From contig JAFBJY010001399.1 of NCBI GenBank assembly GCA_016801885.1, forward strand, positions 1 through 64,000: a stretch of 64,000 bases of DNA, given 5' to 3'. The notes beneath the pieces were generated by a model, which saw nothing but the letters and a program-made list of their open reading frames with translations, was not told the origin of the DNA and did not search any database. Of this stretch, positions 1 to 9,985 are shown piece by piece. Position 1 is the first letter of the stretch; each line of letters starts with the position of its first letter. This DNA comes from Toxotes chatareus. Lineage: Eukaryota; Chordata; Actinopteri; Toxotidae. Position numbers and translations under genes: made by a program.

Positions 1-1009
1 AATGGCACTTTAACTGTTGTACCAAGGGTGCATCGCTCATAGAATTCATGCCAGAAGCAACTGAGAACATCTCTCAGCACCCCAGATCCAGTACCTGCTT
101 CTTCTGTGTTGTCTGGAAGTATGCGTTTCACATTCAGTGCTTTCTTCATAATCTGTGCATCAGAGAACGCGGTAATCATGTCATGAAAAGTGTCAGCATG
201 ATGTATGGTGATTGTCATTTCATCCTCTAGATGTGGAATGGTAGGCATAGGAAAAGCCTCATAGATCAATGTGTCCTCTGCTTCCTCTTCCATGTTGTAA
301 ACAGGACCAAAGGTGATTTCTGAATCCACAGAAATCTCCAAAGTATGATGGGCTCCATCATAGTCATCTGCGAATTCCACCAGTTCTACTGGACTGATTT
401 CACTGCCACTGTGTGTGGAGATAAGGACCACTTCAGATGTTTCACTGGCATCATCTTCAATATCTTTTGCCTTCGTTGCAATGTAAAAGCGTAGCATTGT
501 CAGCTTTGCTGTCTCATACATGTTGCCAATGGACTGCCAAGTATCAGCTGTAAGAAGGTTCTGTTTGAAGTCCCAAACCTGAAACTCAAAATCACATTCT
601 GGTCCTTTTGAGATACTCCATCAGGAAAGAAAACTTTCTTTCCTTCCAAAAGAATCTCTTTTAATCCAGCTTCAGTGGCCATTTTAATTTTTCTGGTGCC
701 ACCTCCCTGCTTTGCCCTCACCTGCTTAGTTACATTTCCATCATTATGTATCCATCCTATCTCAACATTTCGTGTTGGCTTTTGCTTCTTTGTCTGACTT
801 GCTCTTGTGGTTGGAGGTGAGGAGCTCTCCTTGGAACTTTCCTTCCTGAGTTTCATCTTTTCACGAAGTCTTTCTAAAAGTCCTTGTTTTCTTTTTGAGA
901 CAGGACGTCTACTTTTGCAGAAATTGAAGAGAGCAATTCGGTCTCCATAGCAAGGGATGTAATTTGCCAGCGTTGCATCATCCATCAGTGCAATGACGTC
1001 ACTGTCAAT
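1..1009 (-). CDS. SAM-like/HECT (G2E3-like) gene, exon 2, partial and frameshifted
   Basis: Leftward exon continuing past the left edge. It starts at 1009 after a polypyrimidine tract and CAG acceptor (complement of 1010-1012). It continues the exon 1 helical domain with DDATLANYIPCYGDRIALF, followed by a Lys/Arg/Ser-rich linker and a segment with KQGGGTRKIKM and FFPDGV. After position 605 the frame shifts by one base within the TTTT run at 606-609. The next frame stays open to base 1 for about 200 residues, with LTMLRFYIATK, an acidic linker, then EDEMTITIHHAD and SGSGVLRDVLSCFWHEFYERC, which resembles the start of the HECT-like region of fish G2E3-like proteins. The catalytic Cys would lie outside the window. 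Known for the family: HECT ligases transfer ubiquitin through a C-terminal Cys. The frameshift could be a real pseudogene lesion or a homopolymer sequencing error. An in-frame ATG at 1039 is intronic and not the start. Confidence 0.72.
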
Positions 1010-1048
1010 CTGTACAGAAGAGGAAAGAAAAGACATCATTTTCTTTAA

Positions 1049-1063
1049 CCCCTTAACGCTCCG
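1049..1063 (+). repeat. piggyBac left terminal inverted repeat
   Basis: CCCCTTAACGCTCCG directly after TTAA (1045-1048). It matches the reverse complement of the right end at 14 of 15 positions. Note a second TTAA inside the repeat at 1053-1056. Confidence 0.88.
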
Positions 1064-1084
1064 ACGGCCCGCCGGCGGGCCGTC
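1063..1084. repeat. 22-nt perfect GC-rich palindrome next to the left TIR
   Basis: The 22 bases are identical to their own reverse complement (half site GACGGCCCGCC). The palindrome starts at the last base of the left TIR. The right end has no counterpart. It could form a cruciform or serve as an internal transposase-binding site; the function is inference. Confidence 0.75.
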
Positions 1085-2427
1085 ATGCTATTTCTCGGAC
1101 ATGTCTGTGTTTTTTTGTACCTACATAACTACTGCATTTAAGGTGGTGCGCATGCAGCATATCATTTGAAAGCTGAAAGTCTTATCTTTTCAGCGATATA
1201 AACCTTTACAAGATAAAACAACGACTTTAGGTAGAACTAAACCATCTTCTAAAAAACAACAAAGTAATAACTGTCGTCGCTCACTGTTTTTATTTTTTAC
1301 TAGTCGCCCTGCATGTTCAACACGCAGCGCAACAACAACAAAATGGTCTTGTTTTGTCGGGAAAAGTCTAAAGAATCACGTCGAGTTGAAAAATGGGGTC
1401 AAAAACATTTCTTTAGGTGCATAAATGATCAAAAGTTGCAATCGAATTTTTCCGACTGAAAACTACAGTGCACTATTGCTCCTTCGTTTCTACGTTTTGT
1501 CGCCTCTGTTTTGTTTTGAAAATTAATACCATGGAGCTTGGTTTGTAGTCCCTGCCCTCTGCTTTTGATTGACACCTCATTTAACCATCCAGGAAGATCT
1601 ATGGCCCCCACAGCCAGAAATAGCCAATGAGCGACTCTAACACGTTAAAGTGCACCGCCCACTCTGACGCTTGTCTTCTCCGCCTATCATATCTTACGCT
1701 GAATCTGATCTAATGGCCGTGTAGCCAATGAAATTGCAGTCGCGGGGAAGTGTCACATGATGTGATTGTGGAAGGAGGAGGGGCTACAAGACCGTGCGTA
1801 AACAAATATACTGGATGTCAGCTAGTCGTATGATGCGTGCGTAAAAACAGTAGTGATTTTCTTATGGCTCGGCTCGCTAAAAAGTGCCGGTTCTTTCAGC
1901 TCCCCAGGTTCTCCGCAGATGTTTTTTGTTGCTTAAATTGATTTATTAACAAAATAATGTAAAATTATGTATAAAATGAATTTTCCCGCGGTCACTCATT
2001 TCCTCACATTTCCAGCCTGTTGGCTCTTTAGGGGCTGTTCTCCCTCATTCACTCAGGTCTCCTGTGTCTGTAACCCCCGCTCCTTCTCCTCCTGCTCAGT
2101 GCGGACAGCCTCACATCAGGTAGTTGACCAATCACGTGAACGAAAAAAAAAAACAAACCAAAGCGGCTCAGCCTCCCAGGCAGGTGTCGGCTCCCATCGT
2201 TCACTTCAAAGAGCCGGCTCTAAGAGGCATTTCGGTCGCGACCGACACGTCGCAAAAAACAGAGGAGGGCGTCAACCTCAAGGGTGCCGTTTGGCTGCTA
2301 GTAAAATGCAGAGAGTAATTTCACCAGGAGGAATAAATAAAGTAATTAAAACTAATGAGAACACCGTCAACTATCTCAAGATCAGTTGATTAAATAAGTG
2401 AAGTCTGGTGTGCTGCTGCTTGGTTGG

Positions 2428-2435
2428 TATAAAAA
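2428..2435 (+). promoter_or_regulatory. TATA box of the piggyBac transposase
   Basis: TATAAAAA 58 bp upstream of the ATG at 2493, at a suitable distance for a short 5' leader. The motif is retained in the noisy copy near 19217. Confidence 0.55.
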
Positions 2436-2492
2436 CCTGCAGCCACACGACCCTTTGTGGAAGAGTTTGCGGAGTTTACAGCAGTTAGAGAG

Positions 2493-4712
2493 ATGGCAAA
2501 ACGCACAGAAAAGAAGAAGTTTACTGTTGCGGAGGCGACGGAGGAAAGTAGAAGAAGGGAAAGTGACTTTTCCGACGGGGACGTATCCGATGCAGAAAGT
2601 TTGGTGTCATCTGTTGACTCCGTTGCAGAAGATATGTTCCTAGAAGGAGGAGATGTCGTTCTTGACAAGTAAGTGTAACATCTTATACTTTATACAGTTA
2701 CCATAAATACAATTTATCCGTAAAAACCTGTGTGGGCTAAGCCTTGGGGGGGGGTGTATGTGAGACTGACGTGCGACAAACAGTGAATACAGATACAGTA
2801 GTTATGTGAATGAATGCCTAATTATTATTATTATTATTTTTTTTTTTTTTTACATTTTAGGCAAATTGATTCAGCTGAGTCAGCTGATTCAGAGACAGAG
2901 AGTGAGCCAGGTACCTCTTCTACTGCCCCCGCCAAGAGGTCACGGACAACTCGGGCAAGCAGTAGCTCCTCATCTGAGTATACCCTAACCCCCCTCAGGA
3001 GATCCACCAGAAAAGCAAGAGGTAGAGGCAGGGGGAAGGGGAGGGGCCGAGGAAGAGGCAGTAGTAGCAGACAAAAAGACACACAATCTGAGGAGAGGTG
3101 GTGTGGTGTTGATGAGGGGGACATAACACCACCCCAGCCCACTTTCCATCCTGCACGACAACCAGGATTGCAGCTGTTGGCTACAGCTAATTACAGTGCT
3201 TTGGAGCTCTTCCAGCTTTTTTTCAGTGACCGCATTCTACAGACTATTGTGAATAACACAAATGAACATGGTAGAGCCAACTGTGATAAACCATCCACAC
3301 CATGGACTGATATCACACTGCAGGACATGTTTTCATACTTGTCTGTTGTCATCTACATGGGGTTTGTGAAGTGTTCCTCTTTGACAGATTATTGGAGGGG
3401 AGGTTGTTTGTACTCTTTTCCATATCCACAGAGAGTGATAACTGGAAAAAAGTTTCTCACCATCTGTCACACTCTTCATTTAAGCAGCGCTGCAGATGAT
3501 GCAGCAAATGATGCACGACGTGGCACAGCTGCCTTTGATCGTATGGGGAAGATAAAGCCGCTGTACAATGACATTCAAGAAGCCTGCCGCAGGAACTACC
3601 ACCCAGGGCAGGAGATTTCCATTGATGAAAGAATGGTAGCTTCGAAAGCACATGTATCTTTCAAGCAGTACATGAAAAGCAAGCCTGTGCGCTGGGGCTT
3701 CAAGCTTTTCGTTCTGGCTGACTCATCAAATGGTTACACTTGGGACTTCTTTGTGTATGAAGGAAAGAGTGCGGTAACCAGGGGCAAAGGACTAAGTTAT
3801 GATTCTGTAATGAGGTTGATTAACACCAGTTTGATGGGCACAGGGTATAAGTTATTTGTTGATAATTTCTATACCAGTCCAGCCCTCTTCCAGGATCTTT
3901 TGCAGCAGAGGATCTGGGCCTGTGGTACCATAAGGACAAACAGGGTGGGGTACCCCAGAACAAAACAAAATGCCCTGGACTCAAAATCTCCCCGTGGCAG
4001 CATCCGTTGGATTCGCACAGGCTCTCTCCTCTTTGTGCAGTGGCGGGACACAAGAGATGTGTTCCTCTGCTCCACCATGCACACAGCACATGGGAAGGAC
4101 ACAGTAAAGAGGAAGATGAAGGACAACAGTGGCCGCTGGACTGTCAAGGATGTTCCAGTTCCTCCAGCCATAACAGACTACAACAGGTCAGTACAGTACA
4201 GTACAGTACAGTTTATTCAGATGGATTTGTGACATGCGATCTGTGAGCTTCTAATGTATTGGTCTATCTGTCATTTCCCTAGGTGTATGGGTGGAGTGGA
4301 CCTCTCTGATGCCCTCATCGGGTACTATCAAGTTCTCCATAAAACCAGAAAATGGTATAAGACTTTCTTTTATCATTTTCTCGACATGGCCATTGTGAAT
4401 GCTTTCCTCCTCCACAAGGACCTTTGTAAGGCAAAAGGTGTAGTGCCAATGAACCAGAAAGCTTTCAGAGAGACACTTGCTGTGGAGCTGTCGGAGGTGG
4501 GCATCCAGAGAAGCACACCAGCGCAACCTTCTCGGCCCCTCGTGGCACATCACAAGCCCATACACATCAGTGCTAGCAGTACTCATGGCAGGCTGAAATG
4601 CAGAAAGTGCCATGCAAAAACACCTGTCAAGTGTTCCAGCTGTGACATGCCCCTGTGCTTTACCCCTGCTCGTGACTGTTATAATGAATGGCATGCTGAG
4701 AATAACATGTGA
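2493..4712 (+). CDS. piggyBac-family transposase, three exons, apparently intact
   Basis: Cuts and pastes its own element at TTAA sites. Exons: 2493-2668 (donor GTAAGTG), 2861-4186 (acceptor TTTTAG, donor GTCAGT) and 4283-4712 (acceptor CCCTAG); spliced, 643 residues without a break. The N-terminus is acidic and Ser-rich, followed by a basic Arg/Gly-rich tract (GRGRGKGRGRGRG) that may bind DNA or carry nuclear import. The DDE_Tnp_1_7-type core begins near LQLLATANYSALELF. The catalytic aspartates appear as SIDERM (D314), FVDNFY (D393) and GGVDLSD (D507), with spacing close to piggyBac. The C-terminus is Cys-rich (CRKCHAK, CSSC, CF, then a final Cys and His), like the zinc-binding tail of piggyBac proteins. 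Reading through the first intron upstream of 2861, or past 4186, gives false extensions. Closest in style to PGBD4-like fish elements; subfamily not certain. Confidence 0.9.
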
Positions 4713-5040
4713 GTGTTGAAACTGGGAAATTGTGAATAGTTTGTGTGTGTTTCATTCACATAAAGGTGTTGATTTCTGACCATAGCACTTTTTCTGACTC
4801 ATTTCTTATATTGCACATGTTTAGTTTAAATAGAATGAGCATTTAATGTGTTTTTTCTTCCCTAACTTTATTTCTGTACTATTAATTGTGGATATTAATA
4901 TGAATATTAATATGAATATTAATATATTGGAGGAATCAATATGGAATATGATTCCTCTAAGTGTCACCTTTCATTAGAGCCGTCATTGATGTCTGTATGT
5001 TGAAGCATTCAGGAGTTATACACTTGGCACCTGGCGTGCC

Positions 5041-5078
5041 CAAGAGCTATCCAAAGTGGCCATTTTGGATAGCTCTTG
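5041..5078. repeat. 38-nt near-perfect palindrome in the piggyBac 3' region
   Basis: Arms 5041-5055 and 5064-5078 are exact reverse complements (CAAGAGCTATCCAAA) around a TGGCCA core; only the pair 56/63 is mismatched. It lies about 330 bp downstream of the transposase stop. It could be a subterminal transposase site or an RNA hairpin; neither is shown. Confidence 0.7.
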
Positions 5079-5466
5079 AGAACGCCTGGACATACCCACT
5101 GAAAAACCTGTGCAAAACAGTCAATTTTTTGTACAATTGCTATGAAATTTTAACATGGAATGGGTAGGACTTCAGTCTACAGAAATATGTTGTCATCTGA
5201 TCCTATCCTACAAGCCCAGGTTATTAGAAAGATGCATTTTTTTTAAAAAAAATCCAGGCAAGGAAAAAAAAATTTTTTTTTTCTGTGTTTAATATTCTCT
5301 TACTCGATACCAGTTACACCTACAGTACATCAGACTGCTGAAATAAAAACTTTAGAGTGTTACCTTCACAAAGAGACCAAACTTTTGAATGTCCTTCTAA
5401 GGGCTCAAGAACAGCTTTGAATTTAATTTGGGCATGTTTTTGACAGGTGTTTTGGGCAAATTAGGC

Positions 5467-5481
5467 CGGAGTGTTAAGGGG
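5467..5481 (-). repeat. piggyBac right terminal inverted repeat
   Basis: CGGAGTGTTAAGGGG followed by TTAA (5482-5485). It is the reverse complement of the left end apart from one A/G difference. A damaged equivalent with TTAA still present is at about 22340-22357. Confidence 0.88.
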
Positions 5482-5825
5482 TTAAAGATCATATTTCATA
5501 AAAACACAGAGTTTACATGATTACATGAATGCCCCTTTGTCAACTTTGGCTGTCATCCCCATGACAACCAGACCAAACCAACAGATAACCAAACAACTCA
5601 CCATCACTACATATGTAATATTTGATGTATATATATGATAATAATGGCTCCTACAATATAACAGGCCAAGAAACGGTTCAAAAGACAGACCTGCTAGTAA
5701 GCTAATAGTTTTATAATGGATAATCAACATAGGTGTGAGTCTCTCTCCCCTAGCCAACATGCTGCTACCTAATGAACTCTGTTATAATTGTCGGGTAACC
5801 CACCAAATATCTCCCCGTCACTCAC

Positions 5826-5900
5826 CTTTTGCTCTTCCATTAAGCCGACTGCTTCTTCTGGAACCCCTCGCGCTCTCAAAAAGTCACTTAAATCCGACAT
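5826..5900 (-). CDS. SAM-like/HECT gene, exon 1 (start codon to donor)
   Basis: ATG is the complement of 5898-5900 and opens 25 codons: MSDLSDFLRARGVPEEAVGL and on to MEEQK. The exon ends in phase 0 at a consensus donor (CAAAAG then GTGAGT, complement of 5820-5831). Exon 2 resumes in phase 0 at 1009 with IDSDVIALMDD, giving an uninterrupted N-terminal SAM-like helical domain. The intron is about 4.8 kb, almost all of it the piggyBac insertion; without the element it would be about 0.38 kb. A broken copy of this exon lies at 22706-22785. The exon call is strong because start, donor, acceptor, phase and protein continuity agree; the family name rests on recognition only. Confidence 0.72.
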
Positions 5901-6276
5901 GTTGAGGGAAACGTCTTGGCTCTCCTCCTGTATCTCCACACCAACACCATCTCTTTGAAGTCCCTGCCTTACAGGTACCCATAGTTCTGAGATTAAAGTC
6001 AGAATTCTGAGAAAAAAGTCAGAATTCTTACACCCCCGAAAAAAATATTTTTTATTAAAAATATTTTTTAAATAAAATATTTTTTATTAAAAAATATTTT
6101 TTTAGTGGCCCTAATCCTCTTCCGTACATTTCAGCTTGCTTAGGAGTATTTGAATTGGCAATCTGAAGACATACGGTTAACCTGAAACCTTTCGCCGACA
6201 GATGAGGCATACGCATAAGACCTAGAGACCTTACTAAATAAAAAGCCGATAAATCTTCCAGTTTGCAGCAACTTAC

Positions 6277-6420
6277 CTTAACATGACAGAGCCAGAAGCT
6301 TTCTTCCCGCTTTCAACGTGCTTGCGGACATTACCGAGCATGTCTTCACGGGGAAATGTGCATGTCACACAGCCAAGTGCTGCCACCTAGTGTCGGGCAT
6401 ATGTGTCAGGTTGTGAGGAC
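6277..6420 (-). other. Possible 5' UTR exon of the SAM-like/HECT gene
   Basis: On the minus strand a consensus donor (GTAAGT, complement of 6271-6276) follows CATGTTAAG. Candidate acceptors with pyrimidine tracts ending in TCTCAG occur at about 5985-6025, upstream of the coding ATG at 5900. This fits a non-coding first exon spliced to the coding exon. The far end is arbitrary; no promoter motif fixes the transcription start. Inference from splice signals only. Confidence 0.3.
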
Positions 6421-7096
6421 GGCTCTTCATCACTCATACTTTCTCAGGCTGATGCCTTTAATTACTTTATTCACTAAAAGTTTTATTAACTAAGTGTAAC
6501 GTAGCAGAGTCAGCAAAGTAAGCACACATCAGTTAAGATCACTTCTTATTTTAAGCTATATTAGCAATTACATTTTACAGTGTTCATACCTACGCTCTTT
6601 GCTCAATATTCAGAACTCATCTCAGTCTTTGCTCCAGCAGCTTCATTAACCTCATCATTCCAAAAGCCTGCACCTCCTTTGGTTGCTTCTCTTTTCAATT
6701 TTCTGCCACAAACGACTGGAATCACTTACAATAGACTCTAAAACTCAGCTCTTTAATACCATTCTCTTCTTTTAAGAATACATTACAAACCATAATCCAA
6801 CATCCTTGTACTTGTTTTTAGTCATTTACCATGAAACTCACTGTATATATATGCACATATTACACTGTCATTTTGATTGATATGTATTGAATTTGTACTG
6901 TGATCCTTTGTCTTATCTACTGGATTGTGTCTGTGGCCAGGTTGTCACTGCAAATGAGAATTGGTTCTCAAAGGACTTACCTGGTTAAATGAAGCTGAAA
7001 TAAAATCCTACTATATATGCTACTGTATATATGTGTGTTTATTTTTAACACTTGTGGCCATTCATCAGTTCATACCATTCTTTCATACCTTTCTGC

Positions 7097-7725
7097 TGAT
7101 ATTGATGGTTAATACAATTCTTGAAATGAATCCACTTTTTAATGTGCAATAAAGGTATTTATGAAGCTCTTGCTCTGAGTTTGTTGCTGTTTCTTTTTCA
7201 TACCTTATCTGGTTTACACTCTATTGTAACCATCCAAGAACACACTGATAGAGTTTTTCCCACAATTTGTAATTAATTACAAGTCCATTTCTGTATTAGC
7301 TTTAATCAGCTACATAAATAATAGAAATGTTGATTTAATGTTGCTGTCTATATTGGAATGTCTGCTTTCCTCATGTGTCTTTTGTACTTGTACCAGTTTT
7401 AATGACACTGAAAACATTAATTCACCAAAGCATCCTGTTAGATTCATTATGAGCTTTATGGTAAATCTGGAAAAACCTGCTGAGTAGTTCATAGAAAATG
7501 AACTCAGTGCCATTACTGTTGGGGGTCACAGTAGGTTTATTTGAAATTCAATATAACTGTGACCACAAATGAATAAGGCACATTAAATATGTGTTCATTT
7601 ACAATAACTAGTTGGGAAAAATAAAACTTATATTGACAGTTGATACAATTGTTGAAATGAATACAGTTTTTAATGTGCAATAAAGGTATTTATGAAGCTT
7701 TTGCTCTGAGTTTGTTGATGGTTTT
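7097..7725 (+). repeat. Imperfect direct repeat pair (about 90 bp each)
   Basis: Blocks at about 7097-7185 and 7636-7725 share the string from ATACAATT to GAGTTTGTTG, including TTTTAATGTGCAATAAAGG and ATTTATGAAGC, with few changes. They are about 540 bp apart. They look like a local duplication or two pieces of one dispersed repeat with a poly(A) signal. Confidence 0.6.
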
Positions 7726-8219
7726 TTCAGAACTTATCTTCATTCTGTTGGCACAGATGGTTGAGTTTTCAGTGTCACATTTTGAATAAGACTCAAGGAA
7801 AAACATTTTAGCTGAGACATGGTGGATCACAATGAATCCCATGTAGCATCTTGTCAGGACAGGTGCATGAATGTGAGCTTCAGCTGTGGATGATCATGTA
7901 TGAACCTACAGTATTAAATGAAGTCATACATGACAAATGTTCAAATCAAAGTGTAGAGCTGCACTTGATCATTTTTATTCTTTCCACTGCCTTTGGAATG
8001 CTTTGGAATTTTCCAACAATCTGACTGATGTATCAGAACACCCCTACACTTGCTGGGATTTTCACTGGCAACAGTTTGTAGAGTTTAACTGTGAATGTAG
8101 TCAAAAGCAAAAAGCATCCAGTGAGCAGCAGCTCAGAGGAGGTGTGGCTCATGACGTCACCATCTCACCTGCCTTTGATTTATTGAAATGGAAATAATGT
8201 ATATACATTATTAGGGTTT

Positions 8220-8481
8220 TTGCCTCTGTGTTTTCTCTCTGGGTTCCTCCTCTCTCTCAGGCAGAGAGAAAGGGAAGAGCAAGAGATCTCGCTCTTCTCT
8301 CTCTCAGGCAGAGAGAGCGAGTTACACAGAGAGCTTCCCCTCTCTCTCCTTGAGACAGATAGAGATCGAGACGCTTTTCCTCTCTCTTTCTGTCTCTATC
8401 GATGGAGAGGGAGGGAGCGAGAAGGAGAGCATGGCCTTCTTTAGCCCTCCTCAGCAAGAAACAGAGCGTTTTCCGTAACGC
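8220..8481. repeat. GA/CT strand-asymmetric low-complexity tract, left part
   Basis: Alternating pyrimidine runs (CTCTCTC) and purine runs (GAGAGAG), many mutually complementary (for example around CTCTCAGGCAGAGAG). Open frames in it on both strands are composition artefacts. The tract was originally continuous with 8928-9235; a hAT element split it. Confidence 0.65.
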
Positions 8482-8919
8482 CAGTGGCGGTTTTTGGCAC
8501 AAGCTACTACTCACTGGCCTTGCTGTCATCAGTATCAATCATTCAATAGGGGAGCAGATTTCGTATAATGACATTATTGATGATTTTGCATCAAGGAAGG
8601 CCAGAAAGCTCAGGTTTTAGAGTTTTTTCTTTGCTGCTCTTAGTGCAATAGTGTTAGAATTAGATTTCCTGTAGTGTGTTTTCATTTGTGTGATGAAGGA
8701 TTTGTGCTATTCAGAATATTTATTCTATATTTTATTTGTATATTATTCTATTTTTTTATTATTCTAAAATAATACAATTATATTGTTTTTATCTTATATC
8801 ATTATCTGCTGTTGTTATGTGTGATTGTGTATATTTTTGCCACTTTTATGTATATAGAGTATATTTATTTAATTTCTGATAACTTTAATTTGGAGTAATT
8901 CAATGTAGAACCGCCACTG
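8482..8919 (+). mobile_element. hAT deletion derivative 1 with perfect 8-bp TSD
   Basis: 438 bp bounded by CAGTGGCGGTTTTTGG on the left and its imperfect inverse on the right (...GAACCGCCACTG), flanked by CGTAACGC at 8474-8481 and 8920-8927. It keeps the last codons of a transposase (to the stop at 8620) with GLAVISINHSI and DDFASRKARK, matching the C-terminal dimerisation end of ZMYM1-like hAT transposases, followed by an AT-rich 3' region. It cannot transpose alone. It shares sequence with the element at 13517-14321. Confidence 0.82.
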
Positions 8920-8927
8920 CGTAACGC

Positions 8928-9235
8928 TAACCCTCTTTCTCTGCTTCTCTCTATCTCAACTTCTCTGCTGTTCTCTCTTTCTCTTCCCTCCGCAGACAGT
9001 TCTTCTCTCCTTCTCTTTCCACACGAAAGAGGAGAGAAGAACTCTCTCTTTCTCATCTTCTCTCTTTCTCTTCCCGCCACAGTTTTTTCTCTTTCTCTCA
9101 GAGTTCTTCTCTCTGAGAGAAAGAGAAAGTTTTTTTCTCTTTTCCCACAGTGAGAAAGAGAGTTTTCTTTCCCTTTCTCTCAGAGAGTTCTTCTCTCTCT
9201 GAGATAAAGAGAGAATTTTCTCTCTCTTTCTCTGT
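8928..9235. repeat. GA/CT tract, right part, hairpin-rich
   Basis: Runs of CTCTTTCTCTC alternate with AGAGAAAGAGA, several forming exact inverted pairs (for example TTCTCTCTGAGAGAAAGAGAA near 9110). It ends in AAATTGAATTGAATTGA (about 9259-9275), a tail style seen on fish dispersed repeats. Confidence 0.6.
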
Positions 9236-9399
9236 AAGGCACTTTATAATTATTGAATAAATTGAATTGAATTGATGGCAATAAAATAAGAATTAGAATG
9301 ATATCCTCCATCATCTCTGCCCTTCATTTTCATACAGTAGATAACACTGTTACAGCAGCAAAGAGCAGAGAGAAAAAACTCTCTCTACAGTGTTACTAC

Positions 9400-9985
9400 A
9401 ATATAAGGAATGCTGTAGAAGAGAACGTAGAAAAGAATATTGCAGAATAGAACGTAGAACGGAATGCTGTAGAAGAAAACGTAGAACAGAATATTGTAGA
9501 ATAGAACGTAGAAACGACTGCTGTAGAACAGAACATAGAACGGAATGCTGTAGAATAGAACGTATAACGGAATGCTGTAGAATAGAACGTAGAACAGAAT
9601 GCTGTAGAAGAGAACGCAGAACAGAATGCTGTAGAAGAGAACGCAGAAAAGAATGCTGTAGAATAGAACGCAGAACAGAATACTGTAGAATAGAACGCAG
9701 AACAGAACGCTGTAGAAAAGAACGCAGAACGGAATGCTGTAGAACAGAACGTAGAACGGAATGCTGCAGAACAGAACGTAGAACGGAATGCTGTAGAAGA
9801 GAACGCAGAACGGAATGCTGTAGAATAGAACGTAGAACGGAATACTGTAAAATAGAACGTAGAACGGAATGCTGTAGAACAGAATGCAGAACGGAATGCT
9901 GTAGAATAGAACGCAGAATGGAATGCTGTAGAATAGAACGCAGAACGGAATGCTGTAGAATAGAACGCAGAACGGAATGCTGTAG
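9400..9985 (+). repeat. 27-bp minisatellite, left block (about 21 copies)
   Basis: The unit reads GAATGCTGTAGAATAGAACG plus CAGAACG. Because 27 is a multiple of 3 and the unit lacks stops in one frame of each strand, both strands stay open for about 240 codons (ECCRIERRT repeats on plus, LRSILQHSV repeats on minus). No start context, splice sites or non-repeat domain supports a protein. Variants include GTAGAAGAG, GTAGAACAG and CGTAG/CGCAG. Confidence 0.92.

Larger units (their letters stand above)
1049..5481 (+). mobile_element. piggyBac-superfamily transposon, apparently complete
   Basis: A 4,433-bp element flanked by TTAA on both sides (1045-1048 and 5482-5485), the piggyBac target duplication. 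Its ends are 15-bp inverted repeats CCCCTTAACRCTCCG with a single G/A difference. It carries a three-exon transposase with an open frame, a TATA box and three catalytic aspartates. It lies antisense inside intron 1 of the SAM-like/HECT gene, within about 35 bp of the acceptor for exon 2. The 5' non-coding part (1085-2427) and 3' part (4713-5466) hold no other gene I can support; an ATATTAATATGA repeat is at 4890-4925. The left part is single copy here, while everything right of about 2247 recurs in the noisy second copy. Confidence 0.9.
5486..8219. other. Intergenic and intron DNA, no further gene seen
   Basis: Apart from exon 1 and the possible UTR exon, no coding region is supported. An AT-only stretch of A and T runs is at about 6040-6110. 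AATAAA occurs in the repeated block at 7148 and 7679. The whole stretch recurs in degraded form at about 22358-25200. Confidence 0.6.

Noticed and set aside
1010..1039. Methionine start at 1039 for the SAM-like/HECT gene
   Set aside because: It lies in a pyrimidine-rich intron end. A true first exon with donor is at 5826-5900 and joins in phase at 1009.
2806..2860. N-terminal extension of transposase exon 2 upstream of 2861
   Set aside because: This is the T-run and acceptor of intron 1. Exon 1 at 2493-2668 joins in phase and gives a sensible protein.
8220..8538. Open frames in the GA/CT tract
   Set aside because: Low-complexity composition; the same region is open in several frames on both strands.
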